This document shows positions 8,580-18,800 of a stretch of DNA of 41,257 nt, piece after piece (position 1 is the first letter of the stretch; each line of letters begins with the position of its first letter). The notes beneath the pieces were generated by a model. It searched no databases and was not told the origin of the DNA. It saw only the letters and a program-made list of their open reading frames with translations. Position numbers and translations under genes: made by a program. The DNA is from Candidatus Pacearchaeota archaeon (GTDB taxonomy: Archaea; Nanobdellota; Nanobdellia; Pacearchaeales; GW2011-AR1): positions 1 through 41,257 of the forward strand of contig JACPLT010000043.1 in assembly GCA_016186365.1 (NCBI GenBank), given 5' to 3'.

Positions 8580-9020
8580 ATGACAGAAAAAACTTATAAA
8601 TTTAGAGTAGATATTTCCAGAGAAAATGGAAGCTATCTGTTAAAGATAACTAGCGATGCAGGCTATCCTGTTTCTTTTCATAGCAAAAGCTTTTTAGTAG
8701 GAGAAGAATTAATGGGAAATAATGCTGGAAATTTTCATTTTTTGACAGAAGAAGAGGAACAAAGTGAAATAAGGAGAAGACAGCTCCCTATTATTGAGAG
8801 ATTGGAGGGAAAAATAAGGGGGATGCTTGCCCATACGGGAGCAATTTTTGATGGGACTGAAAAGGGAAGAGTTTATTTTAGAAAAGTTGTTGTTTATTAT
8901 GATATGGAGAACCCCATTAATCATAGTCATGAAATTCAAAGAAGGATTGGGAACACTAGACGAGTGAGAAGTGGGAACGCTCCAAGAAATCCTGTTCAAA
9001 CTCTTAGAAAGGGAGATTAA
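8580..9020 (+). CDS. Hypothetical protein
   Basis: 146-aa ORF with plausible start; no family recognised. Confidence 0.6.
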   Translation: MTEKTYKFRVDISRENGSYLLKITSDAGYPVSFHSKSFLVGEELMGNNAGNFHFLTEEEEQSEIRRRQLPIIERLEGKIRGMLAHTGAIFDGTEKGRVYFRKVVVYYDMENPINHSHEIQRRIGNTRRVRSGNAPRNPVQTLRKGD

Positions 9021-9711
9021 GCCCATTTTGGATTATTGTTCCGCGAAACTCTTTTCCTGAAAGAAGAGAATCGAAATCTCTTAGATTTTTTCCAAGTATA
9101 TAGGTTGTTATTCTGTATTTTTTTATTATTTTTGATGCTTTTTGGTCTAGAACAAAATGCTGTCCTGGCTTGAAATCCAGTTTGTTTGTTATTTTTTCAA
9201 ATTCATCCCACGATATTTTTGGGATGAATTTGGCATCTTTATGCTCTAGAGGGTTTTTGCTGTATAATCCTGATACCAGAGTAAGATTTATGAAATCTGT
9301 ATTAAAAAAATGAGCTAGCTTTGCGGCTGTTGAATCTGTTGTCTGATTGGGGGCATATCTCAAAGCTCCGCAGAAAACAACATTATGCCTTTTTAATAAA
9401 TTTTTAACCTGATGCATATCGTGGGGGATGCCTTCATTTGCATCTCTGCCAAAGAAATATGTCATAAATCTTGCATTTAATCTTGTTACGGCTATTCCTG
9501 ACATAGACTGAAGATAAAATGATTTAGCCGAATCTTTTAGAGCAGAGATATACTTTCTTGCAATACTTCCTCCTCCGCATACAATTATAAATTTATACTT
9601 ATTTTCATGTTTTTTTATTATTTGCCTGAATTTTTCTAAGAAATTTATATCTATGCTGTCTGGAACTATTAAACTGCCGCCTAAACTTATCACTATCGCT
9701 CTTTTTTGCAT
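9004..9711 (-). CDS. pyrH: Uridylate kinase, archaeal type
   Basis: AIVISLGGSLIVPD...IIVCGGGSIARKYISAL; DSTAAKLAHFFNTDFINLTLVSGLYSKNP. Confidence 0.9.
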   Translation of the reverse strand: MQKRAIVISLGGSLIVPDSIDINFLEKFRQIIKKHENKYKFIIVCGGGSIARKYISALKDSAKSFYLQSMSGIAVTRLNARFMTYFFGRDANEGIPHDMHQVKNLLKRHNVVFCGALRYAPNQTTDSTAAKLAHFFNTDFINLTLVSGLYSKNPLEHKDAKFIPKISWDEFEKITNKLDFKPGQHFVLDQKASKIIKKYRITTYILGKNLRDFDSLLSGKEFRGTIIQNGLNLPF

Positions 9712-9782
9712 GTTTTTATTAGTTGTTTTATGTATTTAAAGTTTTCATTTGCAACTTTAAATTTGCGAGGGGAGTTAAAAGT

Positions 9783-10034
9783 ATAGACAACTGCACTAAT
9801 TTTGTGACATTTTTGTTGCAGTTTTCTATCTGTCTAACTGCGAAACAATGTAGCATAATCAACGCAGTTATCCATAAAACGAAGGGTAGACTTGGCAATA
9901 ATTATGAGGAGTTGTTAAAGAAAAAATCAATATATCCTGCAACAATTTATAGGCGATGAGGCACTTATGATAAAGTGTTATAGATATTTTATTATAGCAA
10001 ATAACTTCTATAACCGGACATAAAATAGTTATTT
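9783..10034. other. Structured intergenic region: two AACTGC/GCAGTT hairpins and a potential H-type pseudoknot
   Basis: ATAGACAACTGC/GCAGTTTTCTAT (9783-9794/9818-9829), TAACTGCG/CGCAGTTA (9835-9842/9863-9870), GTTATAGA/TCTATAAC (9977-9984/10007-10014) interleaved with AAATAACT/AGTTATTT (9999-10006/10027-10034). Confidence 0.55.
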
Positions 10035-10042
10035 CCTATAAC

Positions 10043-10336
10043 TTATTTAATCACAAACAGCTTGTTATCCTTAACATTGAATATTCCCAACCTGGAGCCA
10101 GAATCAAGCCAGCCATGAGCATAATTAATTGAAGCGAAGGAGTTAATATAGTCGTTCTGCTTTTTGAAGAATTTGGAATCTGAAAGGTAACAGGAAACCA
10201 TCTGAATTATTTGTTCTGCCTCTTTTTCCCTGCTTTTAGTTATGCTGTTTTTTGCTATTTCCAGGGCGGTTTCTGTTAGTTTTAGATATTTTTCTATTTT
10301 TTCTTCTGTGATTTTGTCTTGTTTTTCTTTTTGCAT
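10043..10336 (-). CDS. DUF357 family protein
   Basis: EEKIEKYLKLTETALEIAK...DSKFFKKQNDYINSFASINYAHGWLDSGSRLGIF. Confidence 0.8.
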   Translation of the reverse strand: MQKEKQDKITEEKIEKYLKLTETALEIAKNSITKSREKEAEQIIQMVSCYLSDSKFFKKQNDYINSFASINYAHGWLDSGSRLGIFNVKDNKLFVIK

Positions 10337-10338
10337 TT

Positions 10339-10752
10339 TTATTGAAAATATTTTTTTAAAATTAAATCCCTTAAATTTACTATTTCTTGCAAAATTATTT
10401 CTGTATCTTTTGTCGGTATTTGTTTTCCATAATAATTTACCTGATTTCTGATTATTCTTAGCCTGTCAAATTCAAGTGAAGATGAAGAATCTTTGCATAT
10501 TTCATTTAAAAAAGAGCAAAAACACTCATGATTATATATTTTAAAGCCCTTTTTTAATGCAAGTGCTTCTAGCAATTCTCTTAATGAATCATAAGCTAAG
10601 CTTAATTTTGAGCCTGCTGTTTCTTTTTCTAACTCTAACCTAAATGAAGAATTTAACTTGTTTTTACTCGACTCTATTAAGGAGTTTATTAAAGGAATAT
10701 CTATTGAAGCTTCTTTTGCTATCTCTTTACCCTTGCATTCTTCCCAATCCAT
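10339..10752 (-). CDS. HEPN-like protein, partner of the adjacent nucleotidyltransferase
   Basis: All-helical; AYDSLRELLEALALKKGFKIYNHECFCSFL...FDRLRIIRNQVNYYGKQI (R-x4-H-like position reads RNQVNYYG). Confidence 0.7.
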   Translation of the reverse strand: MDWEECKGKEIAKEASIDIPLINSLIESSKNKLNSSFRLELEKETAGSKLSLAYDSLRELLEALALKKGFKIYNHECFCSFLNEICKDSSSSLEFDRLRIIRNQVNYYGKQIPTKDTEIILQEIVNLRDLILKKYFQ

Positions 10753-11258
10753 TATTTTATCTCTCCTTGTATTAAATATCCATTAATTATACTTTCTCTT
10801 AACTCTTCTGGAATTTTGCTTAATGACTTGAAAATAAATAATTGCACTTTTCTTTTTAATATTTTTTCATATTCTTTAAGATCTGGCTTTTTTTCTATTT
10901 TGGATAATATCGCTAAATCTATATCTGAATTTTTTTTTGCTTCTAATTTTGACAAAGAGCCGAATAAAATTATTCCAGGATTATAAAAATCTGAGCTTAT
11001 TTTATCTATAAGTTCTTTTAGCTTAATTCTCCAGTACATTCTTGAGAGATCTTTCAATGCGGGATTTTCTTTGTTTGCCCTGAAAAGTAAGACGTTTCTA
11101 TCTTTTCTCTTCTTTAGTAATCCTTCTGATTCATAATATTTCAAAATTTTTGAGGAGGTAGGGGGGCTTATTTTCATAATTCTTGAATACTCTCTAATTC
11201 CTAACTCTCTGTAGCAATTCTCTGCGAATACAGAAATATTGTTAATTATTTTTAACAT
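10752..11258 (-). CDS. HTH + MNT-type minimal nucleotidyltransferase
   Basis: N-terminal wHTH, then GIILFGSLSKLEAKKNSDIDLAILS (GS-x-D-x-D motif). Confidence 0.85.
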   Translation of the reverse strand: MLKIINNISVFAENCYRELGIREYSRIMKISPPTSSKILKYYESEGLLKKRKDRNVLLFRANKENPALKDLSRMYWRIKLKELIDKISSDFYNPGIILFGSLSKLEAKKNSDIDLAILSKIEKKPDLKEYEKILKRKVQLFIFKSLSKIPEELRESIINGYLIQGEIK

Positions 11259-11295
11259 ATGTAAATAATATTTAACATATGTTTATAAATCTTCT
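11256..11295 (-). promoter_or_regulatory. TATA box and duplicated ACATATGTTAAA operator-like repeat upstream of the HTH-nucleotidyltransferase
   Basis: Minus strand: TTTATAAACATATGTTAAATATTATTTACATATGTTAAAA; two copies of ACATATGTTAAA, the second overlapping the start codon. Confidence 0.55.
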
Positions 11296-11365
11296 TATTT
11301 TTTGTAACTATTAGCTAATAACAACATATAGAAAGATTTATAAATTGAACTTGTTTCTGTGAGAT

Positions 11366-11920
11366 ATGACAGAAGAGAGAACTATCGGGGAAGGAAAAAA
11401 AAGTTTGATATCTTTAGCTGCGGGATTGTTTGTTTATGGCAGTCTTACTGTATTAAATAATGTTCTTACTGGGAAATATCAGCCAGGTTTTGTGCAAAAG
11501 CTTATTTATGAAGACAGAGGAAGACAGAATTTTGGAATGTTAGAAACTTTAACTATTGATGTTATGCCTTATATTGCTTTTGTTATCCCTGCAGCAATAA
11601 CTTATAAACTAGTTAGAGAACTTTTAGATTATGTTTATCCTGATATTGAACAAAGAATGATAACAGAAGAAATTGAAGACAAATCAAGAAATCCAAAAAA
11701 AATGTCAAAAGAAATTAAAAATCAAGAGAAAGAGATTCCAGTATATGATGACTCTGCAAAAGAAATTGGTGATCCTGTAGATTATGTTTATTCTAAATAT
11801 AGCAGGAATAAACAAGGGAGAAAAAATGGACTATTTAGAAGAGCGTGGAATGGGATTAGCGGGAAGAAAAAATGTCAAGAGAAAATATTGAAAGAAAAAG
11901 CGAAGAAGGAGAAAAAATAA
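11366..11920 (+). CDS. Membrane protein of unknown function
   Basis: 184 aa with hydrophobic segments and a basic tail; TATA-like box (tttataaatt) upstream. Confidence 0.65.
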   Translation: MTEERTIGEGKKSLISLAAGLFVYGSLTVLNNVLTGKYQPGFVQKLIYEDRGRQNFGMLETLTIDVMPYIAFVIPAAITYKLVRELLDYVYPDIEQRMITEEIEDKSRNPKKMSKEIKNQEKEIPVYDDSAKEIGDPVDYVYSKYSRNKQGRKNGLFRRAWNGISGKKKCQEKILKEKAKKEKK

Positions 11921-12765
11921 AAGATAAGAAGAAGAGTGTCAGAAAATTGGCACTCGCTCCAGCTGTTTTAGCAGTATGTTATTTGGCTTTTCTTGGATTT
12001 TTGTCTATCGATGAATATTCTGGCAATAGAAAGTTTTTTCCAGGTTATTATCGGTCTTTAGGAGTTAACAATCCGGATGAATTAAAAGAGGCCGTTAGGG
12101 GAAAGATAGTTAAAAAGCTTAGAATTGCAGGCATTTCTGGAGAGGAGGTAAGAGGACTAAAATTTATTTGGGCTTATCCTTATTTAAACTCTGGAGAAAA
12201 GGTTTCTGCAAGAATGATTTCTAATAGATTATGGTTGAGGGGAGGTGTTAATGAAGATACTCTTCAACATGAACTTTCACATAATTTCTTTCAAAATCTT
12301 TCTGACGGAAAAAAAAGACAATTAACTGATTTGGTAAAGATTTATTGTTCTGAATTTGATGAAAAATATGACTCTCTTGAGAAAAAGACAAAGATGCCCC
12401 TTAGAGATTTCTATTACTTTTATCCTTTGGCTGTTCCTTCTTCTGCGATTCAGAGTTTGGATGAAAGAAGAGCAGACATATGCTCATTTGCACTTTATTA
12501 TCGGTTTCCTTCTTCTGAAGACGAAAAAGCATTATTGTTTTATTCTAAAGGAAGAGAAAGGTTTGATTCTCGATTTGGAGAATTTTTTTCCCAGTTTCCT
12601 AAATCTGGGGAACAAGTTAGAAAAGAAGATATAAATGTTTTTGTTCCTGGGACGGGTAGAGTCGGAAATTATCTTAAAACTATGTGGGAAAACCATAAAT
12701 TAATAAGCTTTTATGCTTCCAACTTGTTAGAAGACTTATTTTTAGGTAAGGATAGGATAAGATAA
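11872..12765 (+). CDS. Putative membrane-anchored zinc metalloprotease-like protein
   Basis: N-terminal TM; VNEDTLQHELSHNFFQNLSDGKK (HExxH) and downstream ERRADICSFALYYRF. Confidence 0.65.
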   Translation: MSRENIERKSEEGEKIKDKKKSVRKLALAPAVLAVCYLAFLGFLSIDEYSGNRKFFPGYYRSLGVNNPDELKEAVRGKIVKKLRIAGISGEEVRGLKFIWAYPYLNSGEKVSARMISNRLWLRGGVNEDTLQHELSHNFFQNLSDGKKRQLTDLVKIYCSEFDEKYDSLEKKTKMPLRDFYYFYPLAVPSSAIQSLDERRADICSFALYYRFPSSEDEKALLFYSKGRERFDSRFGEFFSQFPKSGEQVRKEDINVFVPGTGRVGNYLKTMWENHKLISFYASNLLEDLFLGKDRIR

Positions 12766-12778
12766 TTAGTTTACCCTA

Positions 12779-12806
12779 CAAAATTCCCGCGGGAATTTTG
12801 TTTTTT
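12779..12806 (+). terminator. Perfect 22-nt palindrome followed by a T-run
   Basis: CAAAATTCCCGCGGGAATTTTG then TTTTTT. Confidence 0.6.
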
Positions 12807-12849
12807 CTCTTTATAATAAGCTTTAAATAGTTACCCTACATCTTTTTCA

Positions 12850-15800
12850 TTGAAAAATGAGGTAAAGAGAGGTATGTCTTATAGCAAGTATATTAAGAGA
12901 AACGGGAAGACTTATGGGCCGTATATTTATGAAAGCAAAAGAATAGGAAATAAAGTTGTCAGCCATTATGTTGGGCAGGGGAAAAGCAGAAATACGGGAA
13001 AAAATAAAAAGCTTTTCTCTATTATTTTGTTTTTTGGAATTTTAGTTTTTTCTTTGTTGTTTTTCTATTACTTCTCTCAACATTCTATCAGTGGGAGAGT
13101 TACCTTACAAATTTCTGAAAGCTATATTCAAGGAGAGAGTGTTTTAGGTATAATGAAACTTGCTCTCAAGAAAGGAGAGCTTATACCTGCGGATACTCAG
13201 GTTAAAATTGAGCTGGGGGAGCAGGAAAAGACAGTTCTTTTGTCTGATGTTTTGAAAAGTGAGAGTGGAAATGGAAATTATTATGTTGAAAGTGTCCAGC
13301 TAACTGGAAATGGAGAGGGTTATGGTTTTATTGGAGAAAAAAAAGTTTATCCTGAAATAAGTTTTTCTTTAAGAATCAAAAATAGCAAAGAAAAAGAGTA
13401 TAAAACAAGCGAGACAAATGAAACTTCAAGTAATGCAAGTTTTATTTCTGAAGAAAATATCACGATTCCTTCTGAACTTGCCAGCCCAGATAAAGAGACC
13501 GCAAAAGAAAGTGAAACAGGAACGGTTGAACAGGGAGAGAGTGAGAGTAAGGAACAAGAAACAAGCGAGGAAGTAACTGCGGATTCTAGCCCTGCTACTA
13601 GTGAAACTCCTTCTGTTGAGAGCTCTCCTGTTGAAAGTACTAGTGAGGGAGGAGTTTCTGGAATGACTGGGCAGTCTATTAAAGAAATGGGTAATGAGAG
13701 AAAAATTGAAGGAGTTGCAAGCAAGAATAAAGAATTTAGTTATGTTTTGAATGAAGGAGAGAGTGCAGAAATTATTCCTGGAAGTGTAAGTGTTAATGGA
13801 GAGAAAATTGGGAATAGCAGTATTAATTTAGTCCAGAATGGAAATGAAATCAGAGTAACAACTGAATATTATAAAATAGAAGAGGGATTTGGAAACGAGT
13901 ATATCTCTGATAGCGAGCAGGAGTTTGAAATTAATTTAAGTGAGATTGGAATTTCCGCTGAAAGCGGGGAGCTACAAATTTCTTTAGTATATAACAATAT
14001 TACAATTTTGACTGAAACAAAAGAGGTGAATATTGCGGGGAATATTTCAGAAGAATTTAACATTCTTTCTAATATTACATACAATATTAGCGAGAAAAAG
14101 AATGATAGTTTAGTGATGATAAAACAAATTTCTGATATTAATATGAAGAAAAATAACGAGTATAAACTAAATTTGAGCGAGTATTTTGAAAACGCAAAGA
14201 AATATAAGATTAAAGATAGTGAAAATATAACATTTGATATAAATGAAGAAATTTTAGTTATTATCCCCTCTATTAATTGGACGGGAAGTACTATTGCAGA
14301 GTTAGAAGCGAGTTACAAAAATGACAAGATTGAGGTTTCTTTTAGCATAATTGTTAGTGACAGGAATTTTAGCGTTGAAACAATACAACATGAAGCTATT
14401 GTTAATAAACCTGTTAAGTGGAGCAAGAAGGTAAGACTTGACTCTCCTGAAAAAGTAACATTAGAACTGCCAAAAGAGAGCGAGAATGTTTCGATTATAA
14501 CTTCTTCTGAAAATATAAGCATAATTGATACAAACATAACAAGAACAGACGAGATTAATTCTACAAAACTTGTAATTGAAGAGAATTTGACTGAATACGA
14601 TATTGAGTATTTCACCTCTTCTCCAAGAACTAGTGAAGAAGAAACTTCAAATGGCAAGAAAATTGTTGTTTCTGGTTCAGATGAAATTCATTATAGAGAT
14701 ATTACTGCATTTACTACTCTTCCTTTTGAAATTAGCGAGGTTAATATGATAAAATTATATTGGCATGTTAATAATAGCCGGATTCAGGTTAATTTTACTC
14801 CTTTTGACTTGAATAATAATTCTAAATTTGATTATATAACCTGGCAAGTTTTGAGCTTGAGTAATCAGAGTTATGAGCTATACTTGAATATTATCAATGT
14901 TTATTCTCATCCTACACTAAAGGGTAATTGGAGTGTGGAGTTTAACACTAGTGGAAGTGCAAATTTAACAATCACTGCCAGCAGGGACTTAAATTATTTT
15001 GAAGATTACACGAGATGGAGTAATAATAGTGAAGATTCGGTTTTATATGATTTAAGATTCTTTGAATTGAAATGTGGAGCTAATATACTTGATTATTCCT
15101 GGATAGGTGAAAATTGTTCTGAAAATGAGTGTTCTGTTTTTATAGAGAATTATTCCTGCAATGAAACTGGGACTGAAATAAGCAAGGTGTTAACTTCTGG
15201 GAAGCATGTTATAAAGTTTAATTTTGGGGGAATTGAAGCTTATGCTTATAATGAAGTTACTCCTCCTGGAATAATTTTTGTAGCTCCTACTCCTGGGAAT
15301 TTGACTTCAACTACTAACATTTCTGTACTTATTAATACCAGCATTGTCAGTTCTAATTTAACTAATGTTAGTTATAACTGGAATGGAACTAACTATAATT
15401 ATTATGATAATTCTTCACTTGTGCTGATGATGAATTTTGACAATGTTTCTACTCTTGGAGAGAATAATACTCATGCTGTTGATGTTTCTAAATATGGAAA
15501 TAATGGGACTATTACAGGAGCGGTGTGGAATGTAACTGGGAAATATGGGGAAGCATTAACTTTTGATGATGGAACAGATGATTATATCCAATTAGCGACT
15601 GATGGAACAGGAAAATTTGATTCTCAAAATTTTTCTATATCTATGTGGGTGTATACCCCTCCGAGTTGGGGAGCTGCAGGGGATTATCGCCCCTTATTTA
15701 GTTATGATTTCACAAGTCATGATTCTCCATATTATTCTCGACAATTAAGATTTAATACAGGTGCTCCTGACCAACAAGGTTGGGTACTCTGGGGTTGGAA

Positions 15801-18800
15801 TGATGGGAGTTCATATCAAAGTATAAATAGTGTTTCTGCAAGCCCAACAAATCAGTGGGTTCATATTGCTGCAATTTATACTTCTGGAAGACAAGAAATA
15901 TGGCAGAATGGTATTTTAGTTGCAAGCGGAACAAGAACCGATACAGTTACATTTTATAATCAGGAAGTATGGATTGGAAAATGCAACTTTGCCACAACAA
16001 AATCTATGACTCTTGATGAAGTTAGAGTTTATAATAGAGCAATAAGTGCTGGTGAAGTTTATCAATTATATGCTTCTAATTTGCAAAAATTCAACTCTAC
16101 ACAATGGTATCTAACTATAAACCAGAGTTATAATGCTACTAAAAGGTTAGACAATGCAACTTATACCTATCAACTAACTGCCAGAGATACCTCTGGAAAT
16201 TCAAATTCAACTGATTTGAGAACAATAATAATTGGAGATTCAGGGGACACCACTTTTCCTGTTCCTGAATTTATTGCAACCACTCCTGCAAATGCTACTT
16301 CTACTGCGAATACTTCATTCGGGGTAAATGTTTCTATATTAGAAGCAAATTTAGCTAATGTTACTTATACTTTAAATTCAACTAGCTATCCTTATTATGA
16401 TAATTCTTCTTTAGTATTAATGATGAATTTTGATAATGTTTCTGCATTGGGAGAGAATAATACTCATGCTGTGGATGTTTCTAAATCTGGAAATAATGGA
16501 ACAATAACCGGAGCAGTATGGAATGTAACTGGCAAATATGGAAAAGCTTTAACTTTTGATGGAGTTGATGATAATATTGATTTGGGGAGCGGGTTTGCAA
16601 ATTTGCTATCTGGAAACTTTGTTATAAGCTCTTTTGTTTATCCTGTTGGACTTGGCAGCATAAATACAATTGTCTCTCGGGCAGATTATGTTTCTGGACC
16701 TGGAGGAAAAGGATGGCATGCTTATTTAAGTTCTAGTGGAAAAATAACTTTTGATGTAGGAGTTTCTGGAGGAGGATGGCTGGGATATGGCTGGACATCT
16801 TATCAGACAAGCTCTAACTTGACTTTGAATCAGTGGAGCCATATTTTAATAATTAGAGAGGGAACAACTGGAGCGGGAGGGACATCAAAATTAGAAATTT
16901 ATGTTAATGGAATAAATCAGTCTTACACAGTTTCTGGAGGGAACGATGTGGGAGATGCAACAACAAAAAATATAATGGTTGGAAAATATGGTCCTACCAG
17001 CTATTTGGATACTACTGGATTTTTTAATGGGACAATAGATGAGTTGAGAATATGGAACCGAAGTTTGACAGGAACAGAGATTTATCAACAATATGCTGGA
17101 AATCTTCAAAAATTTAATTCTACTCAATGGCATCTTAGTATTAATCAAAGTTTAAACGCTACAACTAATTTAAGCATAGGAACATATCAATATCAGGTAA
17201 CTGCAAAAGATAGAGCAGGAAATAGCAATTCAACTGATTTGAGAACTTTGACTATAACCAGCGGAGATACCTCTTATCCCGTATTTTCGGATTATTGGGA
17301 TAATAATGCCAGTTTATTTGGAAATGGACTGGCTTTGTTTAATGTTACCATTGAGAACACTAATGGAAGTGTTTATCTTAATATTAATGGGAGCAGTGTC
17401 AAGGCAATTAATGTTTCTGCAAATGTTTACAATACTTCTATTGTGTTGTATAATGGAACTTATCTTTATAATTGGACTGCTTATGGAAACGGAAGTCTTA
17501 ATAACATAAATGTTTCTGTAAATAGGTATTATGTTGTGAATAATACTCCTGTTTATTCTCAAGTTAATATTAGTTATCCTATTAATGCGTCTTCTTTTCC
17601 AAGAGGAAATAATTCAATAACTTATGAAGATGATATGAATGTTATTGAAAATAACATAACTATTATTGCTAAGGTTTATGATAATTCAAGTTTGGCAGGA
17701 TTGGATAAAGTTAATTGCAGTTTTTATGTTGATGATTCTTTTATAGGGAAGTCTGCTACAAATTCTTCTGGAATATGCAATATAAGTTATGATAAAACTG
17801 ATTTAAAATTTGGAGTGAATAATATATCTGTTAATTATACAGATGTTCCAACTCCTTATTTATATAGAATAAATATTTCTAATGTTTCTTTTAATCTTGA
17901 CAACTGGACTATGCATGTTGATATCTCTAATTTTAGGAATGGCGGCGGAGCAAGTTATTATGTTAGTGATGTTGCAGGAGTTTATGTTAATATTACCAGG
18001 AATAATAATCCTATCAATGTTACTAACTTGACTTTAATTATGACAGATAACACAGATACAGAACAGAAAGTTTTTAGACTGGCTAATTTTAGCATTGTGA
18101 ATACCGGAATTTATTTCACTGAATCTTTAGTTCCTGGAATTAATTGGATTAGGTGGAAGGCTTATGCTTCTTTTAATTTAAGTGATACCACTACTCTTGT
18201 TAATGTTACATCCAGCCAGCATACGGATGTTCAGGTTTCAGCTACTTCGTCTTTTATTAATGTAAGCTTGTTTAATTTAAGCAATGCGAATATTAGCTTT
18301 TATAGGAAAGGAACACTGGGAAGGTATGCACTTTCTCAATTATACTTGAATTCCAGCAACAGCACTTTTGCATTTAGCAGTGTATTCGGAGATAATAATT
18401 ATGATGCTGAAATTATTCTTACTAACAATTATTATCTCACATTTTCTAATTTTAATGTCAGCCAGAATTATACTCTTTTTAATATGCAGAAAGTTAATCA
18501 TTCTGGAAGTTTCCCAAATAGTGTTAATATGTTAAGCAATATAATTGCAAGCAATTATTCTGGATTTGGCAAATCCACTTTATATTTTGCAAAAGAGTTT
18601 GAGCCGACAAAAATATGCTCCTGCCAGAATTGGAGTTTATCTCTTGGAAATTGTTCTGATAATGTCTGGGTTTGCAATTCAACTAGCGATTATGAATATT
18701 TAAGCAATGCCAGCACTTTTTGGATTAATGTCAGCCACTTTACGGGATATGCAGGGGGAGCAGGATATACTGCTAATCTTACTATATTTGATAATAATGA

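Noticed and set aside
9723-9959. 78-aa ORF
   Set aside because: Overlaps the hairpin-rich intergenic region, Cys/Phe-rich nonsense-like translation, no recognisable family.
13347-13724. Antisense ORFs inside the giant gene (13347-13724, 14313-14657, 19318-19596 and others)
   Set aside because: Ser-rich shadow translations of a low-complexity coding sequence; no start signals.
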